DNA from: Pseudoduganella rivuli
Lineage (GTDB): Bacteria > Pseudomonadota > Gammaproteobacteria > Burkholderiales > Burkholderiaceae_D
Assembly: GCF_009674485.1 (NCBI RefSeq)
Contig: NZ_WKJJ01000031.1
Coordinates: 1-64,000 of the forward strand
Length of the DNA stretch: 64,000 nt
Direction of reading: 5' to 3'
In this document: positions 1-8,458 of the stretch, piece after piece
How the letters are laid out: the number at the start of each line of letters is the position of its first letter
How positions within the stretch are numbered: position 1 is the first letter of the stretch
Notes under the pieces: model-generated
What the model saw: the letters and a program-made list of their open reading frames with translations, nothing else
Databases searched by the model: none
Told to the model about the DNA's origin: nothing
Program-made: the position numbers and the translations under genes

Positions 1-250
1 TGCCATGAGAGCAGTGGTTTAGTTTTTGGGTTTGGTCGCACAAACACAATAACTCTTCCTTACTGCTCTCTTGCGTTTACGGCATGCTCATCCCGGCAAT
101 CCGTGAAGAACCAAAAAAAAGCCCGCTGTTGCGCGGGCTTGAAACTATTTTCTTTGGAGGAGAATAGTGGAGACAGGTGTAATTATGTTGCATCGCCACA
201 TATATGTCTAATTTTTAGTTTCCATACCTGATATAAATTTTAAGAATATC
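1..250. other. Intergenic region at left edge, no gene assigned
   Basis: No convincing gene is visible. The stretch holds a perfect 9-bp inverted repeat (GAGAGCAGT at 7-15, ACTGCTCTC at 62-70), a strong GC hairpin at 119-140 and a GGAGGAG ribosome-binding-like sequence at about 156-162. That is followed by a GTG-started 14-codon frame at about 167-211 (VETGVIMLHRHIYV). The hairpin may end a transcript entering from the left. Confidence 0.4.
119..140. terminator. Terminator-like hairpin
   Basis: AAGCCCGC, a 6-nt loop and GCGGGCTT form a perfect 8-bp stem preceded by a run of A and followed by GAAACTATTTT. It could terminate in either direction. On the minus strand the A-run reads as a U-tract, so it may end a transcript coming from the SDR gene at 251-1015. 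Confidence 0.55.
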
Positions 251-1015
251 TCAGTCGCGTACGGGAACCGTGTAGTTCAGTGCCAAGCGGCCACCGTCGA
301 CAAACAGCGTCTGGCCTGTCATATAGCTGGCGTCATCGCTGGCCAGGAAGGCGGCAATCGACGCGACTTCTTCCGGTTCGCCGCAGCGGCCCATCGGCGT
401 GCGGGACAAAATCGTGTGGCGCGCTTCCGGACTGCCCAGCACGGCTTTTTTCGCCAGTTCCGTCAGGATGGTGCCGGGGCCGATGCCGTTGACGCGCACG
501 CCGTGCTGCGCCAGGCTCAGCGACATGACCTTGGTCAGCTGGTTGATGCCGCCCTTGGACACCACGTAGGGCACCTGGTCGGGAATCGCCAGTTCCGAAT
601 TCACGCTCGACATATTGATGATGCAGCCGCTTTGCTGCTTGACCATCACGCGGGCCGCCGCCTGGCCGCACAGGAACATGGATTTCAGGTTGATCCGCAA
701 CACGCGGTCGAAATCGTCTTCGGTGAGGTCGAGGAAATCGGCCTTGTGCGTGACGCCGGCATTGTTGATCAGGATATCGATGCGGCCGAACACGGCCAGC
801 GTTTCCGCCACCAGCGCATCGACATCGGATTTCTGGCTGACGTCGCCGGTGAAGAAGCGGGCCTGGTCGCCCAGTGCTTCGGCAGCTTGCGCGCCTTCCG
901 GTTTGATGTCGACCAGCATGACTTTGGCGCCTTCGGCGACGAGGCGTTGTGCGCAGGCCAGACCGATGCCTTGTGTGGCGCCGGTTACGATCGCGACTTT
1001 ATTGGATAGTTTCAT
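251..1015 (-). CDS. SDR family NAD(P)-dependent oxidoreductase
   Basis: This 254-residue protein is a classical short-chain dehydrogenase/reductase. It has the cofactor motif TGATQGIG (residues 11-18), NNAG (84-87), the catalytic Ser137-Tyr150-Lys154 triad and a C-terminal 'TGQTLFVDGG' segment, all at normal spacing and length. An acidic residue at the end of the second strand (VDIKP) favours NAD(H) over NADP(H). Closest in style are FabG-like sugar or hydroxyacyl dehydrogenases, but the substrate cannot be read from the sequence. The gene stands alone, divergent from pyrF with about 100 bp between the starts. Confidence 0.9.
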   Translation of the reverse strand: MKLSNKVAIVTGATQGIGLACAQRLVAEGAKVMLVDIKPEGAQAAEALGDQARFFTGDVSQKSDVDALVAETLAVFGRIDILINNAGVTHKADFLDLTEDDFDRVLRINLKSMFLCGQAAARVMVKQQSGCIINMSSVNSELAIPDQVPYVVSKGGINQLTKVMSLSLAQHGVRVNGIGPGTILTELAKKAVLGSPEARHTILSRTPMGRCGEPEEVASIAAFLASDDASYMTGQTLFVDGGRLALNYTVPVRD

Positions 1016-1082
1016 TCGCGCGGTCCTTTCAATGGGTTGTGTGGCGGAATTTTACTCCAGCGGCCGTGCGTATCGGGCAGGT

Positions 1083-1088
1083 TATAAT
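1083..1088 (+). promoter_or_regulatory. Perfect -10 box (TATAAT) upstream of pyrF
   Basis: TATAAT lies about 36 bp before the chosen GTG start of pyrF. No good -35 box is visible at 16-18 bp upstream, where the sequence is GC-rich. The promoter call rests on the -10 hexamer and its position only. Confidence 0.4.
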
Positions 1089-1123
1089 TGCGGGTTTGCC
1101 ATTCACTGTCCAGGAGGGAAGTC

Positions 1124-1945
1124 GTGACTTTTATCAATAAACTCAATGCCGCATGGGCAAGCAACGACTCCCTGCTGTGCGTGGGCCTGGATCCGGACAT
1201 GGACAAGCTGCCGGCGCAATTCCGCAACCAGCCCAACGGCATCTATGAATTCTGCAAGGAGATCATCGATGCGACGGCCGACCTGGCGTGCTCGTTCAAG
1301 CCGCAGATCGCTTACTTTGCCGCGCTGAGCGCCGAGCGCCAGCTGGAAGACATTTGCGCCTACCTGCGCGACAACTACCCGCACATCCCGCTGGTGCTGG
1401 ACGCCAAGCGCGGCGACATCGGCGCGACCGCGCGCCAGTATGCGCGCGAAGCGTATGACCGCTATGGCGCGGACGCCGTCACGGTCAACCCGTACATGGG
1501 CTTCGATTCCGTCGAACCGTACATGGAGTGGGCCGACCGCGGCGTCATCATCCTGTGCCGCACGTCGAACGCGGGCGGTTCCGACCTGCAATTCCTGGAC
1601 GTGGGCGGCAAGCCGCTGTACCAGCACGTGGCGGGCCTGGTGGCCAATAAATGGAATGCCAACGGCCAGTGCGCGCTGGTGGTGGGCGCGACGTTCCCGG
1701 AAGAACTGGCGCAAGTGCGCGCCATCGTGGGCGACATGCCGCTGCTGGTGCCGGGCATCGGCGCGCAGGGTGGCGACATTGCCGCCACCGTCAACGCGGG
1801 CCGCACGGCGGCGGGGACGGGCATGATGATCAACTCGTCGCGCGCGATTCTGTACGCGGCGCCGCAGGCGGGGGAAGACTTTGCCGCCGCGGCGCGCCGC
1901 GTGGCGGAAGAAACCCGCGACGCGATCAATCAGTACCGCAAGTAA
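1124..1945 (+). CDS. pyrF: Orotidine 5'-phosphate decarboxylase
   Basis: PyrF decarboxylates orotidine 5'-phosphate to UMP, the last step of de novo pyrimidine synthesis, in the cytoplasm. The catalytic signature DAKRGD lies at residues 93-98, and the length of 273 residues fits the longer, type-2 form of the enzyme common in betaproteobacteria. I chose the GTG at 1124 because AGGAGGG ends 5 nt before it and the residues that follow ([11 protein letters not shown]) begin like the family. An in-frame ATG at 1088 overlaps the -10 box and is unlikely. The gene appears monocistronic; a palindromic intergenic repeat follows its stop codon. Confidence 0.95.
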   Translation: MTFINKLNAAWASNDSLLCVGLDPDMDKLPAQFRNQPNGIYEFCKEIIDATADLACSFKPQIAYFAALSAERQLEDICAYLRDNYPHIPLVLDAKRGDIGATARQYAREAYDRYGADAVTVNPYMGFDSVEPYMEWADRGVIILCRTSNAGGSDLQFLDVGGKPLYQHVAGLVANKWNANGQCALVVGATFPEELAQVRAIVGDMPLLVPGIGAQGGDIAATVNAGRTAAGTGMMINSSRAILYAAPQAGEDFAAAARRVAEETRDAINQYRK

Positions 1946-1973
1946 GCAATCCCGGGCGTCAACGCGGCGCTTG

Positions 1974-2010
1974 CATGGCGGCTTCCGCTGCGCGGAAACC
2001 GCCCTACGGG
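1974..2010 (+). repeat. Intergenic palindromic repeat, copy 1 (CCGCCCTACGG family)
   Basis: GGCGGCTTCCGC (1977-1988), loop TGC and GCGGAAACCGCC (1992-2003) form a 12-bp stem with one mismatch, followed by CTACGGG. The same terminal CCGCCCTACGG and GGCGG arms recur elsewhere in this window. It lies between the convergent ends of pyrF and sbcB and may also act as a terminator. Confidence 0.7.
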
Positions 2011-2042
2011 GGCAAGCGTATCGGCGGTTCAGGCGGGGTGCA

Positions 2043-3488
2043 TCAATAGCGCTGAGGCGCCACCATCTCCGCATAATCGTACAGCGCCCCCAGCACTTCC
2101 TCGCCGCGCTCGTCGACGTTTTCCGACAGCTGGTCGATTTCCGTAAATAACTGCTCCACGGTGCGGGCCCCGCCGGCGCCATCGAACAGGCGGGCGGCGC
2201 GGTGCTGTTCCCATTGTTCCATTTCGTGTTCCGACAACGTGTGCGGGAAGTTGCGGGCGCGGTAACGGAACACCAGTTCGGCCAGGCGGCCATCCTCGAA
2301 TGGCGGCGTGCGGCCCGCCAGTTGCGCGGCCGGCAGGCGACGCAGCGATTCCAGCTGGCGCCGGTCGGCGCTGCCGATAAAGCCGCCATACAAATCTTCA
2401 TCGACGTCGACGTCGCCGGCGTCTTCCTTGCGGAAAATCTGCGCCCACAGCGCGGACAAATCCGGTCCCGTGGCGGCCAGGTGCGCGTGGCGGCGGCCCG
2501 CTTCCAGGTCGATGTTCCAGCGCTGCGCCATGGCGGGCGACAGCGTCTTCAAGTTCGACACCAGCATTGGCGATTTATTCAGGTGGATGCTCTTGATCGG
2601 CAGGCGCGTGACGCCTTCCGGCAAGTCCGCGCTGCGCGTGAACATGCGCAGGCGCACCGTGTCGGCATCCAGTCCGAACAGCTCCGTCGGATCCTGCGCG
2701 CAATCCCACACCAGCACTTCATTCTTGTTGGTCGGGTGCACGCCCAGCGGGAACACCAGCGCCAGGCAACCGCGCTCGGCCGGGAACATGCCGGACACGT
2801 GCAGGAAAGGCTGGCGCAGCGCGGGCGCCACGTGCATGCCGATTTCATCGGCCACGCGGTCTTTCTTATGCAGCGCCAGGCAGAAATCGAACAGGCGCGG
2901 CTGTTTCGAGCGCAGCAGGCGCGCCAGCGCAATGGTGGCGCGCACGTCGGACAGCGCATCGTGCGCCGCTTCGTGCGCCAGGCCATTCGCCCTGGTCAAG
3001 TCTTCGAGGCGGAAGCTGGGCTTGCCGTCCGGCTTGACCGGCCACTCGATGCCTTCCGGGCGCAGCGCGTAGGTCATGCGCACCACGTCCAGCAAATCCC
3101 AGCGGCCGCACTGGTTTTGCCATTCGCGCGCATACGGGTCGATCAGGTTGCGCCAGAACAGGAAACGGGTGACTTCATCGTCGAAGCGGATCGTGTTGTA
3201 GCCGACACCGATGGTGCCCGGCGTGGCGAAGGCCTGCTCGATGGTGGCGGCGAACTGGTGTTCCGGCACGCCTTGTTCGAGGCACTGCTGCGGCGTGATG
3301 CCGGTGATCAGGCACGCTTGCGGATCGGGCAGGAAATCCGGCGCCGGCTGGCAAAACAGCATGATGGGATCGCCGATCTCGTTCAGTTCCGCGTCCGTGC
3401 GGATGGCCGCGAACTGGGCGGGGCGGTCGCGGCGCGGCTGCGCGCCGAAGGTTTCATAGTCGTGCCAGAGGAAGGTGTGGGTGCTCAT
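2043..3488 (-). CDS. sbcB: Exodeoxyribonuclease I
   Basis: ExoI degrades single-stranded DNA 3' to 5' and serves in recombination and mismatch repair. The 481-residue product starts with the DEDD-exonuclease motif (HDYETFG, catalytic Asp10 and Glu12). It continues with the family-typical GYNTIRFDDE, WDLLDVVRMTYALRPEGIEWP-like and AAHDALSDVRATIALA segments, then the C-terminal SH3-like and helical extensions. Length matches E. coli SbcB (475). It is a single gene, convergent with pyrF. The start ATG is followed by a normal N-terminus. Confidence 0.95.
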   Translation of the reverse strand: MSTHTFLWHDYETFGAQPRRDRPAQFAAIRTDAELNEIGDPIMLFCQPAPDFLPDPQACLITGITPQQCLEQGVPEHQFAATIEQAFATPGTIGVGYNTIRFDDEVTRFLFWRNLIDPYAREWQNQCGRWDLLDVVRMTYALRPEGIEWPVKPDGKPSFRLEDLTRANGLAHEAAHDALSDVRATIALARLLRSKQPRLFDFCLALHKKDRVADEIGMHVAPALRQPFLHVSGMFPAERGCLALVFPLGVHPTNKNEVLVWDCAQDPTELFGLDADTVRLRMFTRSADLPEGVTRLPIKSIHLNKSPMLVSNLKTLSPAMAQRWNIDLEAGRRHAHLAATGPDLSALWAQIFRKEDAGDVDVDEDLYGGFIGSADRRQLESLRRLPAAQLAGRTPPFEDGRLAELVFRYRARNFPHTLSEHEMEQWEQHRAARLFDGAGGARTVEQLFTEIDQLSENVDERGEEVLGALYDYAEMVAPQRY

Positions 3489-3578
3489 AATCTAGTGGAA
3501 TGCGGTTGTGCGGCGCCATGATACGCGATTGGCGCGCGCGGCCGGCATTGCGGGCCGTGTTTTACTCGGTGAGCCGGG

Positions 3579-4541
3579 TCAGGCGGCTGTTACGCGGTTG
3601 CGGCCGGCTTCCTTGGAACGGTACAGCGCGGCATCGGCGCACGCGATCAGCGCCTGCTCATCCTGGCCTTCGGTCAGGCTGGCCACGCCCAGCGATGCGG
3701 TAATGTGCGGCATCGGCAGCCGCATGTCGTGGAAGATCACGGACTGGCGGATGCGGTCGCACAGGCGCTCTGCCACCACCACGGCGACGTCCGCGCCCGT
3801 GTCCGGCAACAGCACCAGCATTTCTTCGCCGCCGTAGCGCACGGCGAAATCCGACGGCCGCAGCGCATTGCTGATGGCTTGCGCGGCGGCGCGCAGCGCC
3901 TGGTCGCCGGCCAGGTGGCCATGGCTGTCGTTGAATTTCTTGAAGTGGTCGAGGTCGACCATGATCAGCGACAGCGGCTGTTCCGTGCCGTGGGCCTGGC
4001 CCACCATCGGCGGCAACAATTCATTGAGCCAGGCCCGGTTGTACAAGCCCGTCAAGCCGTCGACCATCGACATTTGCCGGTAAAACTCGCCCACCTTCTG
4101 GCGCCGGCGCAATTGCGCATTGGCGGCGCGGACCCGGAAGGACAGCAGGCGCAACAGGTTGCGCGCCGTGCCGTTCGATTCGTCGATCAGCTTCCACACG
4201 GTCTCGGCATCGATGGCCAGCACGTCGGAATCTTCCAGCGCCGTGATGGCGGTCAGGTTGGCTTCCTCATCCAGCACCGACTGCTCACCGGCGCTTTCAC
4301 CCGGCAACACCTTGTTGATATTGCCGTCCGCCATGCCCATGCGGGCGTCCGCCGCCACCGATAACGCGCCGCTCAGCACGATATATAGTGCGCGTCCGCC
4401 CGGGTTCAGCGGGCGGCCCGCCGCCACGTGCATGATGGGGCAGGGCGCCAGCAGTTTGCGCACGACGGCCTGGTCGGCGCCCTTGAACAACTGGATATTA
4501 TCGATGGTGTAGGGCGATGCGCTGAACGTGATGGGCTTCAA
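3579..4541 (-). CDS. Diguanylate cyclase with N-terminal cyclic-nucleotide-binding domain
   Basis: This 320-residue protein should make the second messenger c-di-GMP. Residues 1-130 form a CRP-like effector domain (LYIVLSGALSV, then PGESAGEQSVLDE), and residues 165-320 form a GGDEF domain. The active-site motif is GGEEM (237-241). An intact inhibitory I-site RPSD (228-231) sits five residues before it, so product feedback is expected. There is no membrane segment and no DNA-binding helix. I chose the TTG at 4541 because GCAGG lies 8 nt upstream and the domain begins just after; a longer upstream frame runs antisense through the next gene. The ligand of the sensor domain is unknown. Confidence 0.88.
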   Translation of the reverse strand: MKPITFSASPYTIDNIQLFKGADQAVVRKLLAPCPIMHVAAGRPLNPGGRALYIVLSGALSVAADARMGMADGNINKVLPGESAGEQSVLDEEANLTAITALEDSDVLAIDAETVWKLIDESNGTARNLLRLLSFRVRAANAQLRRRQKVGEFYRQMSMVDGLTGLYNRAWLNELLPPMVGQAHGTEQPLSLIMVDLDHFKKFNDSHGHLAGDQALRAAAQAISNALRPSDFAVRYGGEEMLVLLPDTGADVAVVVAERLCDRIRQSVIFHDMRLPMPHITASLGVASLTEGQDEQALIACADAALYRSKEAGRNRVTAA

Positions 4542-4646
4542 GATAATTACCTGCGGAAATGATAGCCAGATGATATCCGATGCTGGCGCATGGCGGCCCC
4601 GCTGTGTTTCAATACCGCCACGCTCACCAATCGCCATCCTATCGCC

Positions 4647-5420
4647 ATGACTTATACCGACGCCATCGGGCAAACCTTTGCCGCCGCGCCCGGCGCACGC
4701 ATCGTGTCGCTGGTGCCTTCCATTACTGAATTGCTGTGCGACCTGGGACTGGCGCCACAACTGGTGGCCCGTACGGGGTTTTGCATCCACCCGGCCGACA
4801 CCGTGCGCGCCATCCCGAAAGTGGGCGGCACCAAGGATGTGAACCTGAACAAGATCCGCACGCTGGCGCCGACCCACGTCATCGTCAACATCGATGAAAA
4901 CGAAAAGCCCGTGTTCGACGCGTTGCGTGAATTCGTGCCGAACGTGGTGGTCACGCATCCGCTGGCGCCGCTGGACAACGTGCCGCTGGCCCGGCTGATG
5001 GGCGGCATCTTTTGCGTGGAAGACAAGGCTGACGCTTGGTGCCACGCGTTCGAACAGGAATACGCGGCCTTGCAGGCGCTGCCGAAGGGGCCGCCGCAAA
5101 CCGTCCTGTACTGCATCTGGCAAGACCCGTGGATGAGTATCTCGGCCGACACGTACATCGCCCGCATGCTGGCGGAAATCGGCTGGCGCATCCCGGACCT
5201 GGGTCCGGACCGCTATCCGGCCTTCGAATGGAACGATGCGCTGGTGGCGGGGATCGACCAGGTGCTGCTGTCATCCGAGCCGTACCGCTTCACGGAAGCG
5301 CACGTCGATGCGCTGGAAAAGCAGATCGGTAAACCCGTACAACTGGTGGATGGGGAAATGATGTCGTGGTATGGCAGCCGGGCGCTGCAGGGATTGCGCT
5401 ACTTGCGGCAATTGCTGTAG
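4647..5420 (+). CDS. Helical-backbone metal receptor / BtuF-like substrate-binding protein
   Basis: The 257-residue product has the periplasmic-binding-protein type III (BtuF/FepB-like) fold: RIVSLVPSITELLCDLGL near the N-terminus, then VGGTKDVNLNKI and a C-terminal helical lobe. Family members bind cobalamin or iron chelates for an ABC importer. Here no signal peptide and no ABC permease or ATPase is next to it, so it may be a cytoplasmic binding protein or a lone receptor. ATG 4647 is preferred because the fold starts directly after it; an upstream in-frame ATG at 4590 adds a tail of unusual composition. It is divergent from the diguanylate cyclase. Confidence 0.75.
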   Translation: MTYTDAIGQTFAAAPGARIVSLVPSITELLCDLGLAPQLVARTGFCIHPADTVRAIPKVGGTKDVNLNKIRTLAPTHVIVNIDENEKPVFDALREFVPNVVVTHPLAPLDNVPLARLMGGIFCVEDKADAWCHAFEQEYAALQALPKGPPQTVLYCIWQDPWMSISADTYIARMLAEIGWRIPDLGPDRYPAFEWNDALVAGIDQVLLSSEPYRFTEAHVDALEKQIGKPVQLVDGEMMSWYGSRALQGLRYLRQLL

Positions 5421-5432
5421 CAGAAATGCAAA

Positions 5433-5453
5433 GGCCGCCGTTGTCCGGCGGCC
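5433..5453. terminator. Hairpin between convergent genes
   Basis: GGCCGCCG, loop TTGTC and CGGCGGCC form a perfect 8-bp stem. Read on the minus strand it is followed by TTTGCATTTC, so it most likely terminates the hibernation factor gene; it may also serve the BtuF-like gene. Confidence 0.6.
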
Positions 5454-5476
5454 CGCCCAGGTTTTACAGCGAAGAA

Positions 5477-5836
5477 TCAGGCTTCTTCTTCGTCTACGAT
5501 TTCCGGTGTCACCGGTGCACGTTTGTGCTCGGCACGTTTGCCCAGGGCGCTGTCGAGTGCGCGTTTGAGCTTGTCTGCGGCGCCGTTAATGGCTTGGTGC
5601 AGGGTGGCAGCGTGGTCGCTGACAGCGACGGGTTGCAGTCCGTTGACACGGGCTTCAATCAGGCAACGGTTGTCGCCATCCAGCGATTTTTCGCGGTTAT
5701 TGTCGCTGAGGTGGACTTCAACACGGCTGATGTGTTCAGAGAATCGGCTGATGGCAGTTTGCACGACGGTTTGTACGTGGCTATCAAGGCCGGCATGACG
5801 TTCAATGGTTTTATCGCAATTGACGTTGATCTGCAT
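5477..5836 (-). CDS. hpf: Ribosome hibernation promoting factor (HPF/RaiA family)
   Basis: Small ribosome-binding protein of the HPF/YfiA family, 119 residues, which occupies the A/P-site region of resting ribosomes. The beta-alpha-beta-beta-beta-alpha domain is readable (MQINVNCDKTIE, VEVHLSDNN, RCLIEARVNG, HQAINGAADKLKRALD), and the acidic tail ends in DEEEA. The protein lacks the C-terminal dimerisation domain of long HPF. ATG 5836 is chosen because GGGAGC lies just upstream; an in-frame ATG at 5857 is possible. It is not in the usual rpoN-hpf-ptsN neighbourhood, so it is probably a second, stand-alone copy. Confidence 0.85.
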   Translation of the reverse strand: MQINVNCDKTIERHAGLDSHVQTVVQTAISRFSEHISRVEVHLSDNNREKSLDGDNRCLIEARVNGLQPVAVSDHAATLHQAINGAADKLKRALDSALGKRAEHKRAPVTPEIVDEEEA

Positions 5837-6005
5837 ATACTGCTCCCGTTTGTTCATCAATACAGCACCGGAAGATGACCGGCCTGTGAAACCATCTTAC
5901 TCCTTTTGCCACAGAGCGCCAATTTAGTGCAGCGCGGAACTCAGGAATTGCCCCGCGGCGGTGCGCAAGCCTTACAATTGACAAGTTGCCCGGGGACGGT
6001 CCACG

Positions 6006-7265
6006 TCAGGCCGCTGCGGATTTTTCCGCCGCTTCCCGTTCCGCGTGGGGGAACCGGTCCATGCGCGACAGCACGGGGAACAGCACACTCCACAAGCCCG
6101 TGACCGCCAGCGTGGCCATGCCGCCGAACACCACGGCGCGCGTCAGGCCGAACCAGCCCGCCGTCACCCCCGACTCGAATTCGCCCAGTTCATTCGACGC
6201 GCCGATAAACACGGCGTTGACGGCGCTGACGCGGCCACGGATCGCGTCCGGCGTTTCATATTGCACCAGCAAGTGGCGCACATAGACGCTGATCATGTCG
6301 CCCGCGCCCATCAGCAGCAAAGCCGCCAGCGCCACGGCAAAGCTGGTGGTGGCGCCCAGCACCACGGTGCACGCGCCAAACAGCGCCACGCCGCCAAACA
6401 TCCAGGCGCCGACGCGCCGCGTGATGGGGAAAAACGCCAGCGCAATCGAGCACAGCGCGGCCCCCGCGCCGGGCGCGGTGCGCAGCAAGCCCAGGCCGCC
6501 GGGACCCACGTGCAGCACGTCGGCCGCCAGCGCCGGCAACAGCGCGGTGGCGCCGCCGAACAGCACGGCAAACAAGTCCAGGGAAATGGCGCCCAGCACG
6601 ATGGGGCGCGACGTGACGAAACGCATGCCTTCGAGCACACTGTGCCACGTGGCCGGTTCCTTGCTGATGGCTTGCTTGACGGATTTGGTCAGGCACATCA
6701 GCGCCACCGACAGCGCCAGCAGCGCGGACGAGACGACGAAGACCATGGTGGCGCCGTAGTAATACAGCAAACCGCCCAGGGTCGGGCCGAGGATGACGGC
6801 CACGTGGAAGGTGGATGAACTGAGGGCGACGGCCTTGCTGAAACTGTCGGCCGGCACCAGGTTGATGACCATCGCTTGCGCGGCCGGCGTCATGAAAGCG
6901 CGCGCGCTGCCGAACAGGGCCAGGATGGCAAACACGGGCCAGACGGTCTTGGCGCCGCTCAGCGTAAAGGCCAGCAACAGCAGGCCGCACAACAATTGCG
7001 CCGCCATGCACAGCGCCACGATAGTGCGCCGGTTATAGCGGTCCGCGATTTGGCCGGCAGGCAGGATCAGCAGCAGGAACGGGGCGAACTGGGCGAGGCC
7101 GATCAAGCCCAGGTCAAACAGATTGCCCGTCAGCGCATAAACATGCCAGCCGATGGCGACGTGCTGCATTTGCACGGCCAGGGTGCCGAGCAGGCGGGCG
7201 GACAGGTAACTGGTGAAATTGCGGTGCTTGAGGACGGAAAAACCGGTGGCGTCAAAGGCGGGCAT
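6006..7265 (-). CDS. MFS transporter, EntS-like exporter family
   Basis: The 419-residue protein has about 12 hydrophobic segments and the loop 2-3 signature (GQIADRYNRRTIVAL), which identify the major facilitator superfamily. The pattern (VQMQHVAIGWHVYALTG at the first helix pair, ELGEFESGVTAGWFG near the end) matches the MFS_3 group that includes the enterobactin exporter EntS. No siderophore biosynthesis genes are nearby, so the substrate is unknown. It lies alone, downstream of an intergenic palindrome. Confidence 0.85.
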   Translation of the reverse strand: MPAFDATGFSVLKHRNFTSYLSARLLGTLAVQMQHVAIGWHVYALTGNLFDLGLIGLAQFAPFLLLILPAGQIADRYNRRTIVALCMAAQLLCGLLLLAFTLSGAKTVWPVFAILALFGSARAFMTPAAQAMVINLVPADSFSKAVALSSSTFHVAVILGPTLGGLLYYYGATMVFVVSSALLALSVALMCLTKSVKQAISKEPATWHSVLEGMRFVTSRPIVLGAISLDLFAVLFGGATALLPALAADVLHVGPGGLGLLRTAPGAGAALCSIALAFFPITRRVGAWMFGGVALFGACTVVLGATTSFAVALAALLLMGAGDMISVYVRHLLVQYETPDAIRGRVSAVNAVFIGASNELGEFESGVTAGWFGLTRAVVFGGMATLAVTGLWSVLFPVLSRMDRFPHAEREAAEKSAAA

Positions 7266-7366
7266 GGCGGGAAATCAGGCGGGCGGGACAAGCCTGCTAT
7301 TGTGCCTGATATCGCTAACGCGCGCTGATGCCTGCGTCGCCACAAGCTCATACCGCATCGCAATGC

Positions 7367-7400
7367 AAGCAAGGCGGCTTTGTATAAGCCGCCCTCCGGG
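7367..7400 (+). repeat. Intergenic palindromic repeat, copy 2
   Basis: GGCGGCTT (7373-7380), loop TGTAT and AAGCCGCC (7386-7393), followed by CTCCGGG, resembles the CCGCCCTACGG family. It lies between the MFS gene and the AscD-like reductase and could terminate the latter on the minus strand. Confidence 0.6.
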
Positions 7401-7422
7401 ATGATGCGCTTGCAGGCCCGGA

Positions 7423-8445
7423 TTATTTGGCCAGGTCCGCCTCGGTGGTGAACGCATCGGCATAAAACTCTTCATCGGGCAGCTTGCACTGGGCGACGAA
7501 GTCGGTTTTCGCGGATTCCACCATGATGGGTGCGCCGCAGGCATAGACCTGGTGGCCGGACATGTCCGGCAAGTCCGCCATCACGGCGTGGTGGACGAAA
7601 CCGGTGCGGCCCGTCCAGTTATCTTCCGGCAACGCATTCGATACCACCGGCACATAGTCGAAGTTCGGCAGCTTGGCGGCCCAGTCACGGCACAGCGCAT
7701 CCATATACAAGTCCTGTGGACGGCGTCCGCCCCAGTACAGCGTCATCTTGCGGGTCGAACCGATCTGGACCAGGTGTTCGACGATGGCCTTGATGGGCGC
7801 AAAGCCGGTGCCGGACGCCAGCAGCACCATCGGCTTGTCGCTGTCGTCGCGCACGAAGAACGTGCCCAGCGGCCCTTCGAAGCGCAGGATGTCGCGCTCT
7901 TTCATGGTCGAGAACACTTGCTCGGTAAAGAAGCCGCCCGCCATGTGGCGGATGTGCAGGGTGATCGGGCCGTTGTCCGGGGCGGTCGCCATGCTGTAGC
8001 TGCGGCGCTTGCCGCCTGGCAGCATGAATTCAATGTACTGGCCGGCGCGGTATTTCAAGCTTTCGTTGGCGGGCAATTGCAGTGAAATCACCACCACGTC
8101 CGGCGCCACTTTTTCAATCGACGACACACGCGACGGCATTTTCTTGACCGGGTAATCGCTGCTGCCGGCCACTTCGCGCGCTTCGATGACCAAGTCGGCA
8201 TGCGGGGTGGCGCAGCAGAACAGTGACAGGCCGGCCGCCGCTTCTTCTTCCGTCAGCGCGCGTTGCTGGTGCGCCTTGTGCGTCACGTTGCCGGAAATGA
8301 CTTTGCCTTTGCACGAACTGCACGCACCGTTCTTGCAACCGTAGGGCAGGCCGACACCGGCGCGCATGGCCGCGGCCAGGATGGTTTCATCTTCGTCGCA
8401 AGTGAATTGGTGGCCGCTCGGCTGAACAGTAATCTGGAAAGTCAT
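7423..8445 (-). CDS. AscD-like 2Fe-2S/FAD/NAD(P) reductase (CDP-6-deoxy-glucoseen reductase family)
   Basis: This 340-residue electron-transfer flavoprotein joins an N-terminal plant-type ferredoxin domain to a ferredoxin-NAD(P)H reductase module. The ferredoxin has cysteines at 37, 42 and 45 plus 77/78. The FAD segment is RRSYSMA, followed by the NAD-binding part LLASGTGFAPIKAIVEH and a C-terminal YACGAP motif. It passes electrons from NAD(P)H to an unknown partner; homologues named CDP-6-deoxy-delta-3,4-glucoseen reductase are common in Burkholderiales without the sugar pathway, so that name is not a function claim. ATG 8445 has AAGGA 5 nt upstream. Its start faces that of the next gene only 13 bp away. 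Confidence 0.85.
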   Translation of the reverse strand: MTFQITVQPSGHQFTCDEDETILAAAMRAGVGLPYGCKNGACSSCKGKVISGNVTHKAHQQRALTEEEAAAGLSLFCCATPHADLVIEAREVAGSSDYPVKKMPSRVSSIEKVAPDVVVISLQLPANESLKYRAGQYIEFMLPGGKRRSYSMATAPDNGPITLHIRHMAGGFFTEQVFSTMKERDILRFEGPLGTFFVRDDSDKPMVLLASGTGFAPIKAIVEHLVQIGSTRKMTLYWGGRRPQDLYMDALCRDWAAKLPNFDYVPVVSNALPEDNWTGRTGFVHHAVMADLPDMSGHQVYACGAPIMVESAKTDFVAQCKLPDEEFYADAFTTEADLAK

Positions 8446-8458
8446 ACAATCCTTACTT

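Noticed and set aside
4542-5123. N-terminal extension of the diguanylate cyclase to 514 residues
   Set aside because: The extension is antisense to the BtuF-like gene and shows no domain. TTG 4541 has a ribosome-binding site and directly precedes the sensor domain.
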